Assembly (NCBI GenBank): GCA_951812925.1
Contig: OX638368.1
Location: 24,429,187 to 24,493,186, forward strand
Direction of reading: 5' to 3'
DNA: 64,000 nt
From: Calliopum simillimum
Lineage: Eukaryota > Arthropoda > Insecta > Diptera > Lauxaniidae
Shown: positions 23,301 to 38,300 of the stretch, piece by piece
How positions within the stretch are numbered: position 1 is the stretch's first letter
Layout of the letters: every line of letters starts with the position of its first letter
Made by a program: the position numbers and the translations under genes
Notes under the pieces: generated by a model
What the model was told of the DNA's origin: nothing
The model's input: only the letters and a program-made list of their open reading frames with translations
Database searches by the model: none

Positions 23301-26300
23301 AAAATTAAAAAATTATCTCTTTAAAATTTCCATGCCATGATATTTTACGATTTTTGAGGGTAATGTTTGATAAGGAAGATTATGGCTATTTGATGCCAGT
23401 TCTGGATACACAGAAAAAAAAACTGACGGCAAAATTAACTATTAATTCTGTATTCTATAGTTTTTTCAATTTTCTATTGGAAACAAAAACAACAATTCAA
23501 AATTTCTGAGTTTTTTATACTTTTCTACAGTTGAATTCAACTGAACATTTTGTTTTCCACACATTTTTTTTTTTTGTCAAATGAATAAAAGTTTGAATTG
23601 AGTTTTTAAAAGGTTCATACAATTCTCACATTGTTTAAGAATAAATCAACATGAGTTTTCTAGAGTTGTATTGATATTTTGCCATTTGAAATGGTGCAGC
23701 CTACAATTTCTACGGCTTTTTGGAAATGGCTAGTAACGGTCCTTCTGCAGTGCTAACTATTAAACTGTTGCAAAACAGTTTTGAAGTCCTGAACACATTC
23801 GGTACGAGCTGCGAGTGCGAGTGCGAGAAAAAACAACGAAAAAGGATGATTTTTTTCCATACGTTAAAGCAAGATGTATAATCAAGCTTACAGTGAGCAG
23901 CATTGCCAACTTCACTTGTAAAAACTCTCGCAGCGCGATGATTCTATTTTGCCTGAGATTTTTTGAAAAGAAGAAGAAGACAATGTACGAAAATTCAAAT
24001 AAAATGTTTTCAACTGAATTTGAAGTTTAAACAATTTTGAAAACAAATATTTTTTTTTTTTTTTTTGTTTTCGTTTTTTGTTTTCAATTTTCATAAACAA
24101 AATTTTCTCGCAACGAGTTGATTGTGCTTTCACGCACGAGAAAAAGCTCAAAAAATCGTTTGAGCAAAAGCTATTTTTCCTCGCACTCGCAGCTCGCACC
24201 GAACGTGTTCAGGCTTTTACTGTATTGTAACAGTTGATATTTGTTAGCTGACCTTTTTAGAAGGTTATTTTTACTGTAATTGCGTTTAATAGTTTCTAAG
24301 CCAAGCAAACTGTAAATTTACAGAGTTCAACGGTTCAAATACAAAAACTTCTGGATGGTGCAATTTCTATCTAAAATCTAGGTTAAAGTAACTACTGTAC
24401 TATTTTCACAATTATTTTACTGGACTGCACAGTCAATTTAACCTTTACTGCGAGTTGGTGCAATTTCTATCGTTGAAGTAGGTTGGATTGACCGAAGTTT
24501 TTTTTTTTTTAGTAGTGTTGGGCTCAGCCCATGTGATAGCTGCTTTATCGAAACTTAAAATTTTTTCAACAATTTCAGATTTTTGCTTTAACGAAAGAAG
24601 TTTCCTCGAAGACGAAAATCGCACTACCCATTTACATATTAGCAATCAGAAACTTTTAAATACACATAAAATAGAAGGCTTTTTTCGTCCACAAAAGGTT
24701 TGCACTGGGCAAATAATAAAACAAACATTAACGCTGACGTCAAGTAACAACCGCCTTTGTGTCAATCAACAGCAAAAGTACAATTTTGGGGAATACCCGC
24801 TTTTATTTATGATACTTTTGTGTTTTTTTTTTTTTGCTTTTAGCTTTAAGTTGCTTGCAAAATGTTGTTCACTGTTTAAAGGTTTTCGATTGTTGACTAT
24901 TTAGAGTACCGTGTGTTCTCTATATCCAGACACAACTGTACACCTTTTCCTGGAACTGTTCCATAAGCCTAAAAACAGCGCTGTCTGCAACTTCAAGCAA
25001 GGATATCTCGAAATACTGCAGGCATATGAGCAATTCTGACCTCGAATTCGGATTCATCGCATTAAAATACATCAAGATAAATGGGTATTGTCGAATGTAT
25101 AGACCATATTTTTTTATGTGCCGGTGTATTTAAAAAAATTTCTTTTTGCTAAAACTTGTGCATGTACATTAGGGCGGAGCGACATTTTTTTTTTCGAAAT
25201 TGGCCATGTGCGAAAAGATGCTCCATAAAATACTTAACAAAAAATATTAATGGTACTTTTTATACAATATTTAAATGTTTTGTACTGCCGCACACAGTTT
25301 CAAAATCCATAAAAGCTGGCTAAAAGTCGAAAAAAAGGTTTTTTTTAATTTAACTTTTTATGGACTGTATTGTCTAACTGATATTCATAGACCTCAAAAA
25401 ATCGATAAAAAAGATCCAGGTATTCCTATAACACTCTTGGTATCCCTCCAAAAGTACGCTTCTCAGACGCAAAATTCTGTGAGTTGAAAGTAAATATTAA
25501 GTGTTCACAGTAAAACTTGTGTGGAAACTGTAAAACTGATCCTATTTGAATGTTTGTATATGGAATCTCTTTGTAAAAGAGAGTACTATCGAAACTCTAA
25601 GCTCAAAACTTTCAACAAGTAATACTTTTTTGAAAATTGTGATTAACTAAGAATTAAATTTCTTATTTTACAAAATCAGTTAGCAATGATTGACTTGCGG
25701 CAGTACTAAAACTTAAAATTTTTAAAAAATATTTATAAACATATAAAAGGTGATTGACAGAGCACCTTTTCCGCACTGGCCCATTTAGAATATGTAAAAA
25801 CAAAAAATCCCCATAGGGCCGCGCGCCACCCTTATGTACATGTCGATATTTCTTAAACTAAAACCTCTACGGAATACTTAATACTGCTGTCTTTTTCACT
25901 TCTTGCCGCATTATGTTAAATACTAAGTTCTTCTATGCGAATAATTCAAAATCAAATAAATAAATTAATGCGAACACAAAGTTAATACAATTTAATGCGA
26001 TTCGTATATCTGAAGAGTTTTAAATCTTTGAGACACCTCTGGAACATCCTCTTGTCAGATACACATGTGTATGTATGCTAAGTATTTAATTAAAGGATAT
26101 TAGAATTCATGCAAAGGATCAATCTACCTGACCTTAAGAAAATGTTTTTATGTAGCAGCAACGTTATTCTTAAGTTTTTCTCTTTAATCATTAGCTATTG
26201 GCATAAATTGTAAGATGAATTTCATTTAAAATGATCCCTTTTGAGAGTTTAACATATATTTTTTAATGCCCTTACACCACAACAGCTGTTTCTTTTTTTT

Positions 26301-29300
26301 CGCTCAGGCTTAAGGCTCTAGATTCCTGCTTCAATTGATCTATTTTTTTCTTCATCTCTTTTTTTATGCATTGTGTCCCGATCAGCAGCTGCCTCTTTTT
26401 GTTTTTTTTAGTTAACAAAAAATAAAACATTTTCGGCTATCATCTGCAGTACGTGTTTGTTTGTTTTTGGAAGAAAATCAATTAATGCTCGGATTCAAAT
26501 CTGTTTTTTTTTTTATTCTCATGCTTTTTTGGAGTTTTTCAGTAGTTGGGTATCGTATAACTTTTTCTCGTTGATTCTATGAAAATCAAATTTCGCTAAG
26601 GGTTAAATAATGAAAGTATTAACATGTTACTCAACTGGGGATTCCAAATCCATGCATACAATATGCATGTGTCGAATAATTTTGTTGTTGTTGCTGTCTT
26701 AAAAGCAACCCTTAGACTTTTTTCACAAAAAATATTGAATAAATAATAAAAGGGTTTGTTTTGTGCCATTACCACTGGTGTATTTCATATGAATATTTTT
26801 TTGTTGAATGCTATGCCCGATTGACGAATGGCATTTTACTCGTGCTGAGCTGTGCTGCTGCAGCAACAACTGTTGGATATGTTAGTTGCCACATGGAACA
26901 TCTGCACAAAATTGTTGCTGTTGTTGGCATAAATTTTTAGTTTTAACTTAATTTACTTCTTCGTTTTTTGTGTTTTTTCTCTTTCCATATTTGCACATGT
27001 TTCTTTCGTCAATTACACTACGCTGCCATATTTCCTGTAATTTCGATTGTTGCCAAGATTGTTGTACATAATTTACAACAACATTTGCAACTAAAATTGC
27101 AAGAGCAACATTTATAAAAAGGAAAATGAAAAAAAAGATTATTTGAGTTTGCATGACTGTCTTAACCACAAACTGCGATGACGATGGCAATGATGATGAT
27201 GTTGATGACGACAACGTCATTTTATGGTTTTGTTTTGGTAGCTGTTTCTTTCTTTTGAATGCCTTCCATTGAACTTTTCGCAGCGGGTGTTGGTTTCTAT
27301 TCTTGAAACTTGATTAGCATGTGCCGTTCACACATTTATTTATTTATTTATTTATTTTATTTTTCTTGTGCATTTAACTGTAACTACGTATGTCGTCTTC
27401 ATTGCTTTCGTGTTGACAATGTTGCTACAAAAACCATCGGCGAATTATGTTTGTACTCATGCTGAGTTAAAAAATTAATAATTAAATTAGTTCTTTAGTT
27501 TTCGATCGTGTAAAAAAAAAACGCTCTTATTTGAGGAGGTATATGTGTTAGTAATGCGCAAAAATTATCTTTTACAACAGGACATTCTGTGTAATTTTTA
27601 TTGGATTTGAATTTTATCTTTATTTGATAACAAAACATAATAGCCGTTAACCCAGCAAAAACTGGAGCTTATGCTTTTTAGCACAAAATCCAAAATTCCA
27701 AACTTCAACCTTCCTCATACTAAGTCACTTGCCATGACAGCCAAGTATCTAGGAGTCATACTGGATCCAAAGTTAAACTGGAAAGAAAACATCAAACTGA
27801 GGTGCAAGAATACCTGATAAGCCTTCTATGCCTGCAAGAAAACTTTGAGTAAAAAATGGGTACTTCAATGGTACTACAGCTGTGTACATCTAATCCTCAC
27901 ATATTCCTCCTTAGTTTGGTTGCCAGCTACTAGCAAAGGCTACAATCAGACAAAACTAGAGAGGGTCTAAAATACCGCCTGTGTCGGTTGTAAAGGGGCC
28001 ACTGAGGTCATGCCCTACTGCAGCTCTAAGCGTTATTTTGGTTCCATCTTGTGTCAAATTTTGGTACTTCTAGCTTGAAATTTGAAGGCCTGGGAGCTAT
28101 TTTTGAAGTCACAACCTAAATTTATTTTACATATAAACCTATAATGAAGCCTGTGTTCCGTAGGACTGGCTCAGAAAGTTTGGGATGGACGGGACACAAA
28201 AAATTTATTGCTTTTTGGACAAATTTTCGGTTTGATATTTCTACGAAATGACTTAAATAGGGTTAACAAAATAAATGTATGCTTAATTACACTGTACTAG
28301 TTTTTGGGACCTTTTTTTTTGGGTCTTGCGGGATTTAGGTCATTCTTATCTAATACGGGTACGGGGAATTCAGTGGTGCTAACCGTTTCGCTGGATTGGT
28401 TCATCACCCTATACAAAAAGTTCAAATCAAAATTACGTCTAGAAAGAGGTGTTTTTCATAAAGAATCCCTTAGTAACTTCTGATAAATCAATGATTTTTC
28501 ATCGGAAGAATATTTTCCAGTCCATGATGAATTAATAGACATTCGAATTACTAACTTTTAAATCAATTTATTGGATATTTTTTTACTTTAACGTTAATTT
28601 TTTCCGAATTTTCTTAAAATTTTAATTTTTGCTCAGTCATTTGTGGGTTTTTTCACTAAATCTAGAATAGAACTGTCATTTGTCATATGATTTTGTTCTC
28701 TAAAAACTTGAAATTTTTGCAATAAAATGTTGTCATTAGTAAAAATAATAAAATTTAAAGTTTTTAGTTTTTCGGTCTGGAAATAGGCTTTGGATGTTAT
28801 TGTCAGATATCCGGTTTTTAAAGGCTTATTACTCAGGATGTGGTGATTCAATTGAAAAATAGTTAAAGTACGGCTTGTTAAGGGTAATTTTTGCTATCCA
28901 AAGTCATTAACATAAATTAATTTTACTATTTGCTGTTTTTGTTATATAGTTTTTCATAGACCTGAAATCAGTGAATTTTTTACTTTTGTGCAGCGATAAC
29001 TCAGGATCCTGACGTGATAGAAAAAAACCAAGATCATAATCGTAATAAGAAGGTCCCGATCCATCATAAATTGCTATAAAAACTGAGAACGGAAAACCAT
29101 ATTTGGACTGGGCAGGGGCTTAAAACCATGGACCACCGCAGATTCAGGCAACATCCACTTTCTTGTTTCTCATAGTCTTCTTGTTCTCATATTTTCATAC
29201 TCAAGTCCGTCTAGCGCCCACTCTATAAGAAAATTCGGTAAAAAATAACGTTAAAGTTAAGAAGTATCCGATGAATTGATAAAAAAATTAGCAACTCCAT

Positions 29301-32300
29301 TGCCAATTAATACATCTTGAATAGGAAAACATACTTTTGAGAAAAAATCATTGATTCATCAAAACTTAATAAGGGATTCGTTATGAAAAAAACCACTTTC
29401 TAGATGAAATTTTAATTTGAACTTTTTGTATGGGGCGATGAACCAATCCAGCAAAACGGTTAACACCACTGAATTAGGTAAGAATGACCTATTTCCCGTC
29501 CGACCAAATTTTCAACAGTACAGTGTTATCGATGCTTCATATTTTCAAGAAGTGCTCATAAATTTTTGGGATCATTGTGCGAATTTTGTGGGATGGACGG
29601 GACAAAATTTTAACAAAAAATAATTGTGCATCAACAGGTAGACTGATTCAAAAAAAAATTTATTTTTTTGAAAAACTACTTTTACCACAAAAACTAAGAA
29701 AGAGGGTGTCAAATAAGTGAGCCGAGACTTTAAAAATTTTTTTAAGGTTATATATTTATTTATTTGATGCGATCTCAAAAATACTTGGAATCAGATGTAC
29801 GATATCTCAAATTTTTTGTCTTGAATTAAACTATATAAAAAAGAAAATGTGTAACCAAAAATCAACCACAAATTATTATTTTAGCTAAAATAACAACGAA
29901 AAACGTACTTTCGAAATTTCACCCTTCTGTAAAACTCTAAATCTTCATTTCGAATAAAACTTGATATTCCAAGGACACCATGAAATCGCGCAATAAACAA
30001 TTCACTTTAGCGACTCAACCCATTATATCCTGTTTTTGTGAGTCTTTGACCCCTGTTTTTCTTCCAGCAACTTAGTTACAATGGGTTAATGTGTTTTACA
30101 AAAATATTCTACAGAAAATTTCATTAGGGGTCTCCACAGCCGAGAAATGTTTAAAACTTAAGAATAATGCGTAAAATACCTAATAAAATGCAATAATTTA
30201 AAAGTTATAAAATTATAAATAATTTGGGATGGACGGGACAGATTTCGTAGTATAACTAAATCTTGCAGTAACTATCTTTAATATCATATCATGACAAAAA
30301 AATGTTGTGTGCTATCCTTACTTACATATAACGGAACCCTATTCTAAAGAAACCTCTTTTACAGTAATGATGATAAAAAAAATGCTTATTTTGGGATGGA
30401 CGGGACAAAAACCAGGTAGCTACCAGTATTTGGTCAGACTAAGGAAAGATTGCCTTAATTTAATAAAATTTATCAACGAGGACATAGATATCAAAATAAT
30501 TAATATCACTAAATAAAGAAAATGACATTTGCGGCTTTTGTTTTTCCATGGGCAATTGTGCAACATAAACGATTTTTTCATATAAAAATATTATGTTGGC
30601 TTAGCTTAGTAAAATGTTAATTAATTTACCTTAGGCGATTGTCAAAGACAAAAAAAAAAAAGTGTTTGTAATTATAGTGGGTTGTTTTATATTTTGCTCC
30701 AATTTCATACATATTTGACAAGACAGTTTGCCTTAAATAACTGAAAATATCTCAAAGCTGGGCAAAAACGCGCAACATTTTTATTAATAGAAAATTACTT
30801 TAATGTCTATGTATGCATGTATTCTCCTTTACATCCTAGAGGAGCATAGGGCCAATATGAAACATCTCCATTTAATGCGATCCCGATTCTTGGATTTCCT
30901 TTTCCAGCGACCTTTTCCAGTTGGTTTTGGGTCTACCACGTCCTCTACTGCCTTGTGGATTCCACTCAAGAGCCTGGCGACAAACTTCGCTGTGTGGTTT
31001 CCGGAGAGTGTGACTAATCCATCTCCATTTGCGCAGCTTGACCTCGTTTGCTATAGCCCTCTGATTGCATTTTTGATGTAGCTCGGCATTAGATATAGTG
31101 CGAGGCCACCAAACCTTTAGTATACGCCTTAAGTATTTGTTGACGAATACTTGCAGCTTGTTCGCTTGTTTAATGTCTATACTTTATTAAAATTAAAACA
31201 TTTTTGCGGCAGCTCACTGCCGGAATAACTATATGTCAAAAAAGTCGTAGTCATAATGCACATAATTCTAGACTTACGAACAAAAACTTATTAAAATATA
31301 ACAAAAGATTTTTTGACAAAACAAAAACTACTTTTTATTACAATATAAAAATACCTGAAATATCTGGAAATCCTGACTTTAGGGGAAATCTGCGGACAGA
31401 TTGGGATTGAGCACACTGAAATCTATAGAAATCGCCCTTCTAAGCTAAGAAAAGTATACGTTCCAGGTCGGTATGAAGTGCGTTAATGTGGGTGCATTGT
31501 TCATTATCTTTTTATGGTGCTAAGTGAGGTAAAATTTTCCTCTTGTTTAAATGGAGGTAAGATTAAACTCCCGTTTGGTTCATAATTATTTATGGTCATG
31601 TAATTAGAACAGACACTATAGCAGTATTTTCCAGAAAACAGCAAACATGTTGACACTTTTGCTTTCCACTGTATATCGATTCATATATCATATCATTTAA
31701 TTATCGTCATATAATTAAATGAATGTCGCAAAATGGGTATTTTGCAAATAAGCATCGTTAAATATTCCAGTGAATCACTTCTATTTAACATTATCACATA
31801 ACTAAGCTTAGCAAAATTATTTGATTAAAGAATATTAATTTGTGTACATACGTCACACTTGCTCATGTGCCAAACTATAATAATAAAATTTCGTTTTTTT
31901 TATTAAGTTAAATTAAGTTCTAACATTCAATAAAATATCGAAATTGTTAGAAAAAGTTTTTGATTAATTCGTTTTGTTTTCTTTCTTTTACAGCAAAAAA
32001 CGGAATTAAGTCCACCAACGCATCAAACGGTGACCGAAAGTCAAAATGTTAGTCCGAATTCTACACAAAACGCTACAATAGCATCGAATACAACAATAGC
32101 AGCAGCTACTAGTAGCTCTTCAGTTTACAAAACATCTTCAAATATTGGACCAGCGTTGAGCGATTCGAAATCACTGAATAACCAAGCCGCTATTATTTCA
32201 ACATCCTCCGCATCAAGTACATCTAACGCTCATCCCAAGTCTAGTAATTTATCTACATCAAATTCAAACGTAAGGGATCATCAGCAACGTTCATCTCCGC

Positions 32301-35300
32301 CTGGTGCATTTCAGCAAACGAACGCCACATCAACTGCAACGTCGACAGCAAGCCAACAACAACAACAACAGCAGTCAACAGCAACTGTTAATACAGTCGC
32401 AACAAATGCACCTAGTTTATATGTCTCTGTGCCACTATCAACGGCCAATGTACCTGGAATAAATCTACCAACTACAACTTCATCAACATCCACATTAACG
32501 GGCGCTTCAGGTTTGCTTAAAATTAACTAAATCAAATATGAAATTGATTAAAAACTTGTCACTGTGCTTAATTTTCAGAACACAATGAAACTCCATCGCA
32601 ATCAACACGTGGTTGTGCCTCTGTTGCAAGTCAGCAACAAAATATTAACGCCCAGTTGAACCCGAATATGGCATCATCCTCAACACCAGTAGGTGTTGGC
32701 AGCAGCGGTCTGTTAGAACGTCAATCACCGCGCATACATCATCAATCGCCTGCATTGTCCGAACATAGTAATAGTTTTCCTGCAATGCAATCTCCATCTG
32801 CACTCGGTGTTATACATCAAAGTGGAAAATCACCCTCGCCAAGTATTAGCGCTAACAGTGCCATGGGTGGTGGTCTCACTGCCTCTACTACTGAAAGTGG
32901 AAATTTGAAAATAAGCTATGAAAAGCAAGTTTCCCGTGTTACACAGTTACAAGAGCAAGAATCGGCACCAGTGCGACGAAGCAGGTGGGTTTAATTGTTG
33001 AAATATATGACTAATTCCAATAAGTGTTAATGTCCTTGCATGTCCAAAAAATAAATCTATGTTTCTTTAACATTTAATTAATTTACTTTTTCTAACATTT
33101 TGTAATTAATTTTATTTTCATTTGTGTATTGTTGTTGTTCTTCTTTGCGATCTTTTTTTTTTTTTGTGTAAATATTTTTCTAATGTTTTATTGAACGTGT
33201 ATAAAAAACATGAAAAATTAACCAAACTGATCTAAGATTTATATTTAAGGTTATTCATATTTTTAATTTACTAGTTATTCTCTTTAAAAAAAAGTAATTT
33301 TTTTAAGGAAGAAAAACTTTGTCTTGAATATTTGCTCTGCTTTATCTAAAGCCTGGAATAGGGCTGAAAGGAAACCCTTTTGCAATGAACTCAGCAAATT
33401 CGTCGATATCGAAATCAGCTCAATGCTTAATAACCTTAACAAAACAATCTGGATATAAATATCCTTAACAAATTTAACAGATAACTAAATCAGTTCTTTA
33501 CAATCGCTCCTACCAGTTATACATTAGTTAACTAATGACCAGGGTTTAACCAACAACATTTTACTTTAAGTCATTAATTAATCATTATTTAAACCTCCAA
33601 ATTGCATTTGTTAACCATTAGTTAACCAACAGCTGATGCTGAAGAAATAGAATCCAAATAAGTTTTGTGAAAATTCTAAAAATGTTTTCAGACGTAGAAA
33701 ATTTTTAGTCTGATATCGAAAGCGACGCAGATATTCACTAAATTTGGAATATTGTTGATCATCGGCAAGAAGTTTTTAGAAATCGCCCACTTAATTTCCA
33801 AAACTAAGACGCTAAGGATTTTCTTTATAGATTACGCCGGCACTCTTGCGCTTTTTGCACTTAATTGATGTTCCTTTAATTCACTTTTCATCACTAAATT
33901 TGCTACGTGTAGGTTTTCCATTGTTTTTTCTCAACCACAAACAAACATAAACAAAAAAATCTATTTTCACCAAATCCACAAATTAAGCCTTGCTGTCATA
34001 TTTTTCTCCTGTTCATTGGTTCAATTTACCAAAACACTGAATATGAACCATTAGTTAAACTCTTGTCATTTTAGTTAACTAATTGGTTAACTACTGACTG
34101 TGAATCCGGTCCTAAAACAACACAACTAGTGCTACTTAAGGCTTCTAGCAAGGGTTGGTAAGCCACCACCCTAACATAACATAAAATTAACAACTCAAAT
34201 TATTTGAGACAAAATAATAATGGCCAAATTTAGACCATTGGTTTTTTTTTTATTATTTTCTATGATACATACCTATAATGAAAAGCATTCAGTAAATGTT
34301 TTCTTATTACACTTTTTTGAAAAAAATTAATATAGTAACATTGAACTACAATTAGAAGAGGAAAGAATGTGTTGTCCTTACAAAGGCATATTAAGAGGAT
34401 CCATATAAAATCTGCATATTTTTTTGTGATTTGTATATTTTAAATTATCAGGGCATAAAAAGTTAGTTTATGTGAAAAAAACTAATATGTATTTCCGAAT
34501 CTTTAGCTCCTTTGATACCGCGAAAAGGTACCTTAAATACATAGTGTTTTCAGCAGTTGGTTAAAGCCTGTCATACAATATGCACACCTCGATTCCAGTG
34601 ATTCCACCTTTAAATCAAAAAGAGATAGCAAGCATATAACATTGTCATTCACATCAACTGATTTAGTTGTATAAAGATATTGAACATACTGGTCCTAACC
34701 GTAGTGATTACGATAAAAATTTGGTTTAACTAGATATATCGCAATTCAAACTAATGATGCATGCACAACTTTGATTGACATGATGAAAAATTGCCAAAAA
34801 AAAATTTTAAATTTTGAAAATGTAGCAAAAAAACACATTTTTAAAGCAATAATAAAATATATTGAATATTGTATGCAAATCTGAAAGTGCTGTTTTTCAC
34901 AAATATAATTTTAACATCTTCCGTAAGGAGGGTGCTGAGCAAATACGCCAATGAACTTTTTCCTGAATGACATATGTACATAGTTAAAAACTTGGACTAT
35001 TCTCACATATTTGTCAATTTAGAAATTTCCCTTCTGTTCTAGTAAATTTTGTTCAAAATAGTTTTGCGATTTTTATGCAATTCTTCAACCAATGCAATTG
35101 AAGTAGAACAATTTTGAACGATGCCAATGTGAATTTGCATATTTTTGTACAAAAATTATATTCCTTGTGAAAAAACAGAGACAGACATTTTTTTCAAAAA
35201 CCATGCATCAATCGCGTTCGCATAGAATTTTAGCTCGTCTACAACAACCACAATATTTCAACAATTTTCAAAATTTCTCGGAATTACAATACCCATGAAA

Positions 35301-38300
35301 AATTATTTTTGTTTTTTTTTATACCCCATACCCAGTAAAACGCGGATAAGGAGGCGTGGCAGGTATGGAAAAGTAAATATATTCTGGATCAGTGTAACTT
35401 GAGACGATATATCCATTTCCTTCTGTCTGGATGTTTGTTGAAATCATTTAAATATATTTTGGGAGCAAGATAATTGTATGACATTTGGTTCACTGCCTCC
35501 GTCGTCAAAGTTAGCTCATCATATTGAAAATGAGCGAAATCGTTTAACGAACACGCCTATGCACAGTGGCAGATCGTGGCCATAAATAAGTAAAATTTTA
35601 AAGTGTTATGGATTTAAAAAAATTTTACGCCAATCGTCAGATAATACTTAGGGACGGAAAAAAAATATAAAAATTTAAAATTTTGTTTTGGTGGACGTGG
35701 CACCACCAACTTTTCTGAAAAGAATTATTTGTTCTAATTATCTTTGCGTATGTACCAAATCATATCTATCTGCGTCAAATATTGTCAGAGAAATGATGAA
35801 TTTATTTTTTTGAGGTCGTGGCACCGCCCATTTTTCCAGTGAACATTATGTATTTGTCCTGATGATTTATACATATTTACCAAATTTCATTTATCTGCTT
35901 CAAAGAGTTTCGGAGACACGATTAGTTAATTTTGCTACGTAAAAAAATAATAAAAATTTTGCATGTGTGATGTAATACCGAGAAATTTTGAAAATTATTG
36001 AAATATTGTGTTTGTTGTAGACGAACAAAATAAAAAACATTTTTCCATGGGTGTTGTAGTTCCGAAAAATTTGGAAAATATTGTGTTTGTTGTAAGGGAG
36101 TCACTTTCACTTTTGTTTAACGCTGACACCCTTGGCATAATTTGTAAATAATGTAAAAATTTTTCATTCGAAAAAATTTCGCTTGCATTTTGTTGAAAAT
36201 TTTTTGTTTCATATTTAATTTTCCTTTCATATTTTTTTTTTTTTCTTCTGTTTTTCAATTTCGTTTTTGTGTTTAATAGCGCGCTCAAGTACCAAAGCAA
36301 AATTAAATTTTTTTAACTTATTTTATACTCACACACTCACCCACACCTAACTCCTGATGTTGTGTCACCAAACGGACATATAAAATAACCAAAAATATAT
36401 TCTTTTTCTCTTTTTCTTTTGCATTTATGCTTGATCACATGACACATTTTGTCACGAACAAAAAACTTAAAAATATATTAAAAAAAAAAACAACAACCAA
36501 AAACCCACATTTCGAAACTAGATCAAGATCTGGCGAAAGTGGCATCACCCAATCCCAGTTCCATCAGCAACAACAACAGCAAATGCAACAGCAGCAGCAA
36601 CAACAACAGCAGCAAACAGCTTCTAAATCCAATTCTAGATCGGGTAAAAAACGAGCAGCAGCTGTTGCAGCTACTGCAACGTCATCATCATACACCACAA
36701 CAAGTTCAATGGGAAAATCCGATCAAGCTCCTCCCTTGGAGAAAATACATAAGTCATCAGCGAAATCTACTTCAAACCAAACCAATTCGCCGCCAACTCA
36801 GCAACATTTTCGCAGTGAAATAACATCGCCAACAACACCCTCGCCACTTACACTGCCACCACCTAGTAGCACCCCAACACCAAGTGCAACAACACCCTCG
36901 CAATCACCAGTACCATCAACTGCATTACCAACGACTGCACCACAACAGCAACAAAAAAGCACAACAAATAAAAATAGTAGTAGTATTAGTAATAGTAGCA
37001 ACAACAACAACAATAATAAAAACAATAACAATAACACAAATGAAAATAACACTTTCCCAAATGCTTCTACTTCTTCTTCTGCTTCTACTTCTATCACATC
37101 TCCTACATCATCTGCTGTTACCACCACAAATAATGCAACTTCAAACACTCCTGCATTGTATTCCACTGCTATAAGCGCTAGCACGGCAATTGGTACAGCA
37201 GCAGTTTCTTCTCCCATAACAACTTTTAATACTTCACCTACAAGAGTTTCCACTAACAATTCACATGCTAACGTTGAAAATAGTAGTAGTAAACAAAATC
37301 GTAATGAAAATAGTAGTAGTAGTAGTAATAGTGCCAGTGAGAAGAATAAAACTACGACAACAGCAGCAGCAGCAGCAGTGGACAATGCTAGCAATGTTGA
37401 TATGCCAACAGTTTTGAAACCTTTAAACAAAAAGTTGCTGCGTGCCCAGCAATCGCATTATCAACAACAAAAGCAAATTGCAGCACAACAACAGCTGCAG
37501 CAAAAGCAACAACAACAACAACAGGATTCACCTAAAAAACAACAACAAACAATTGTTGATGGCAATTCCAACGCTGCTGCAAGCAATATTAGTCAAACGC
37601 AACAGCAACAAAATTCAAATAATGATATCGAGATTGTGCAAATAACTAATCCAACAATACCCTCCAATTCTTCTTCTTCCTCTCTTTCAAATGTACCATC
37701 GACGACGACAACAACAACAACAAACACAACAATTGGTAACACACCATCAACCATCAATAGAACACCCGATAGTGGCATCTTCTCTTCATCTTCTTTTAAC
37801 ATCAGTGGTGGCAGCAGCACATCAGCTGCATCGTCAAACCTCAGTAATGGTGGCTTAAAATTTACCTATGAAGCTCAACCCGGTGTCGGCTCATCTTCCT
37901 CCTCCATATTAATGACTGGAACACCACCAACAGCAATTATCGATACAAATCTTACAATAAAAGATTCACCCCCCAGTTCACCTGGCTCTGAAGCTGGTTC
38001 TGTAAAAAAACGTGGACGCAAATCAGCAGCAGCAAGTAAGGTTGTGATTAACAAGGATGAAATACAGGCAGCAACAGCAGCACCAACTGATATTAAAGAT
38101 ATTAAAATTTTTCAAAATGGTCCTGGTGTCCCATGTAATACAATTGGTGCTGTAGCGGCGGCGGTCACATCTGCCCCTCCTGCTGCTATCACAATTATGT
38201 CACAATCTGCTGCTCATATGTTGGGAAATCAAATAAATCCAAATAGCAGTGTAGCGCAAAAACTGTCCGATCAATTGCATATGGAAATACAGGATCATAG

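Noticed and set aside
35922..36300. Minus-strand frames with QQTQYF repeats
   Set aside because: Produced by the duplicated foldback arm; no sign of a real protein.
36798..37430. 210-codon minus-strand frame opposite Alh exon 7
   Set aside because: Poly-Leu/Val runs arise from complementing CAA, AAT and ACA repeats. No independent support.
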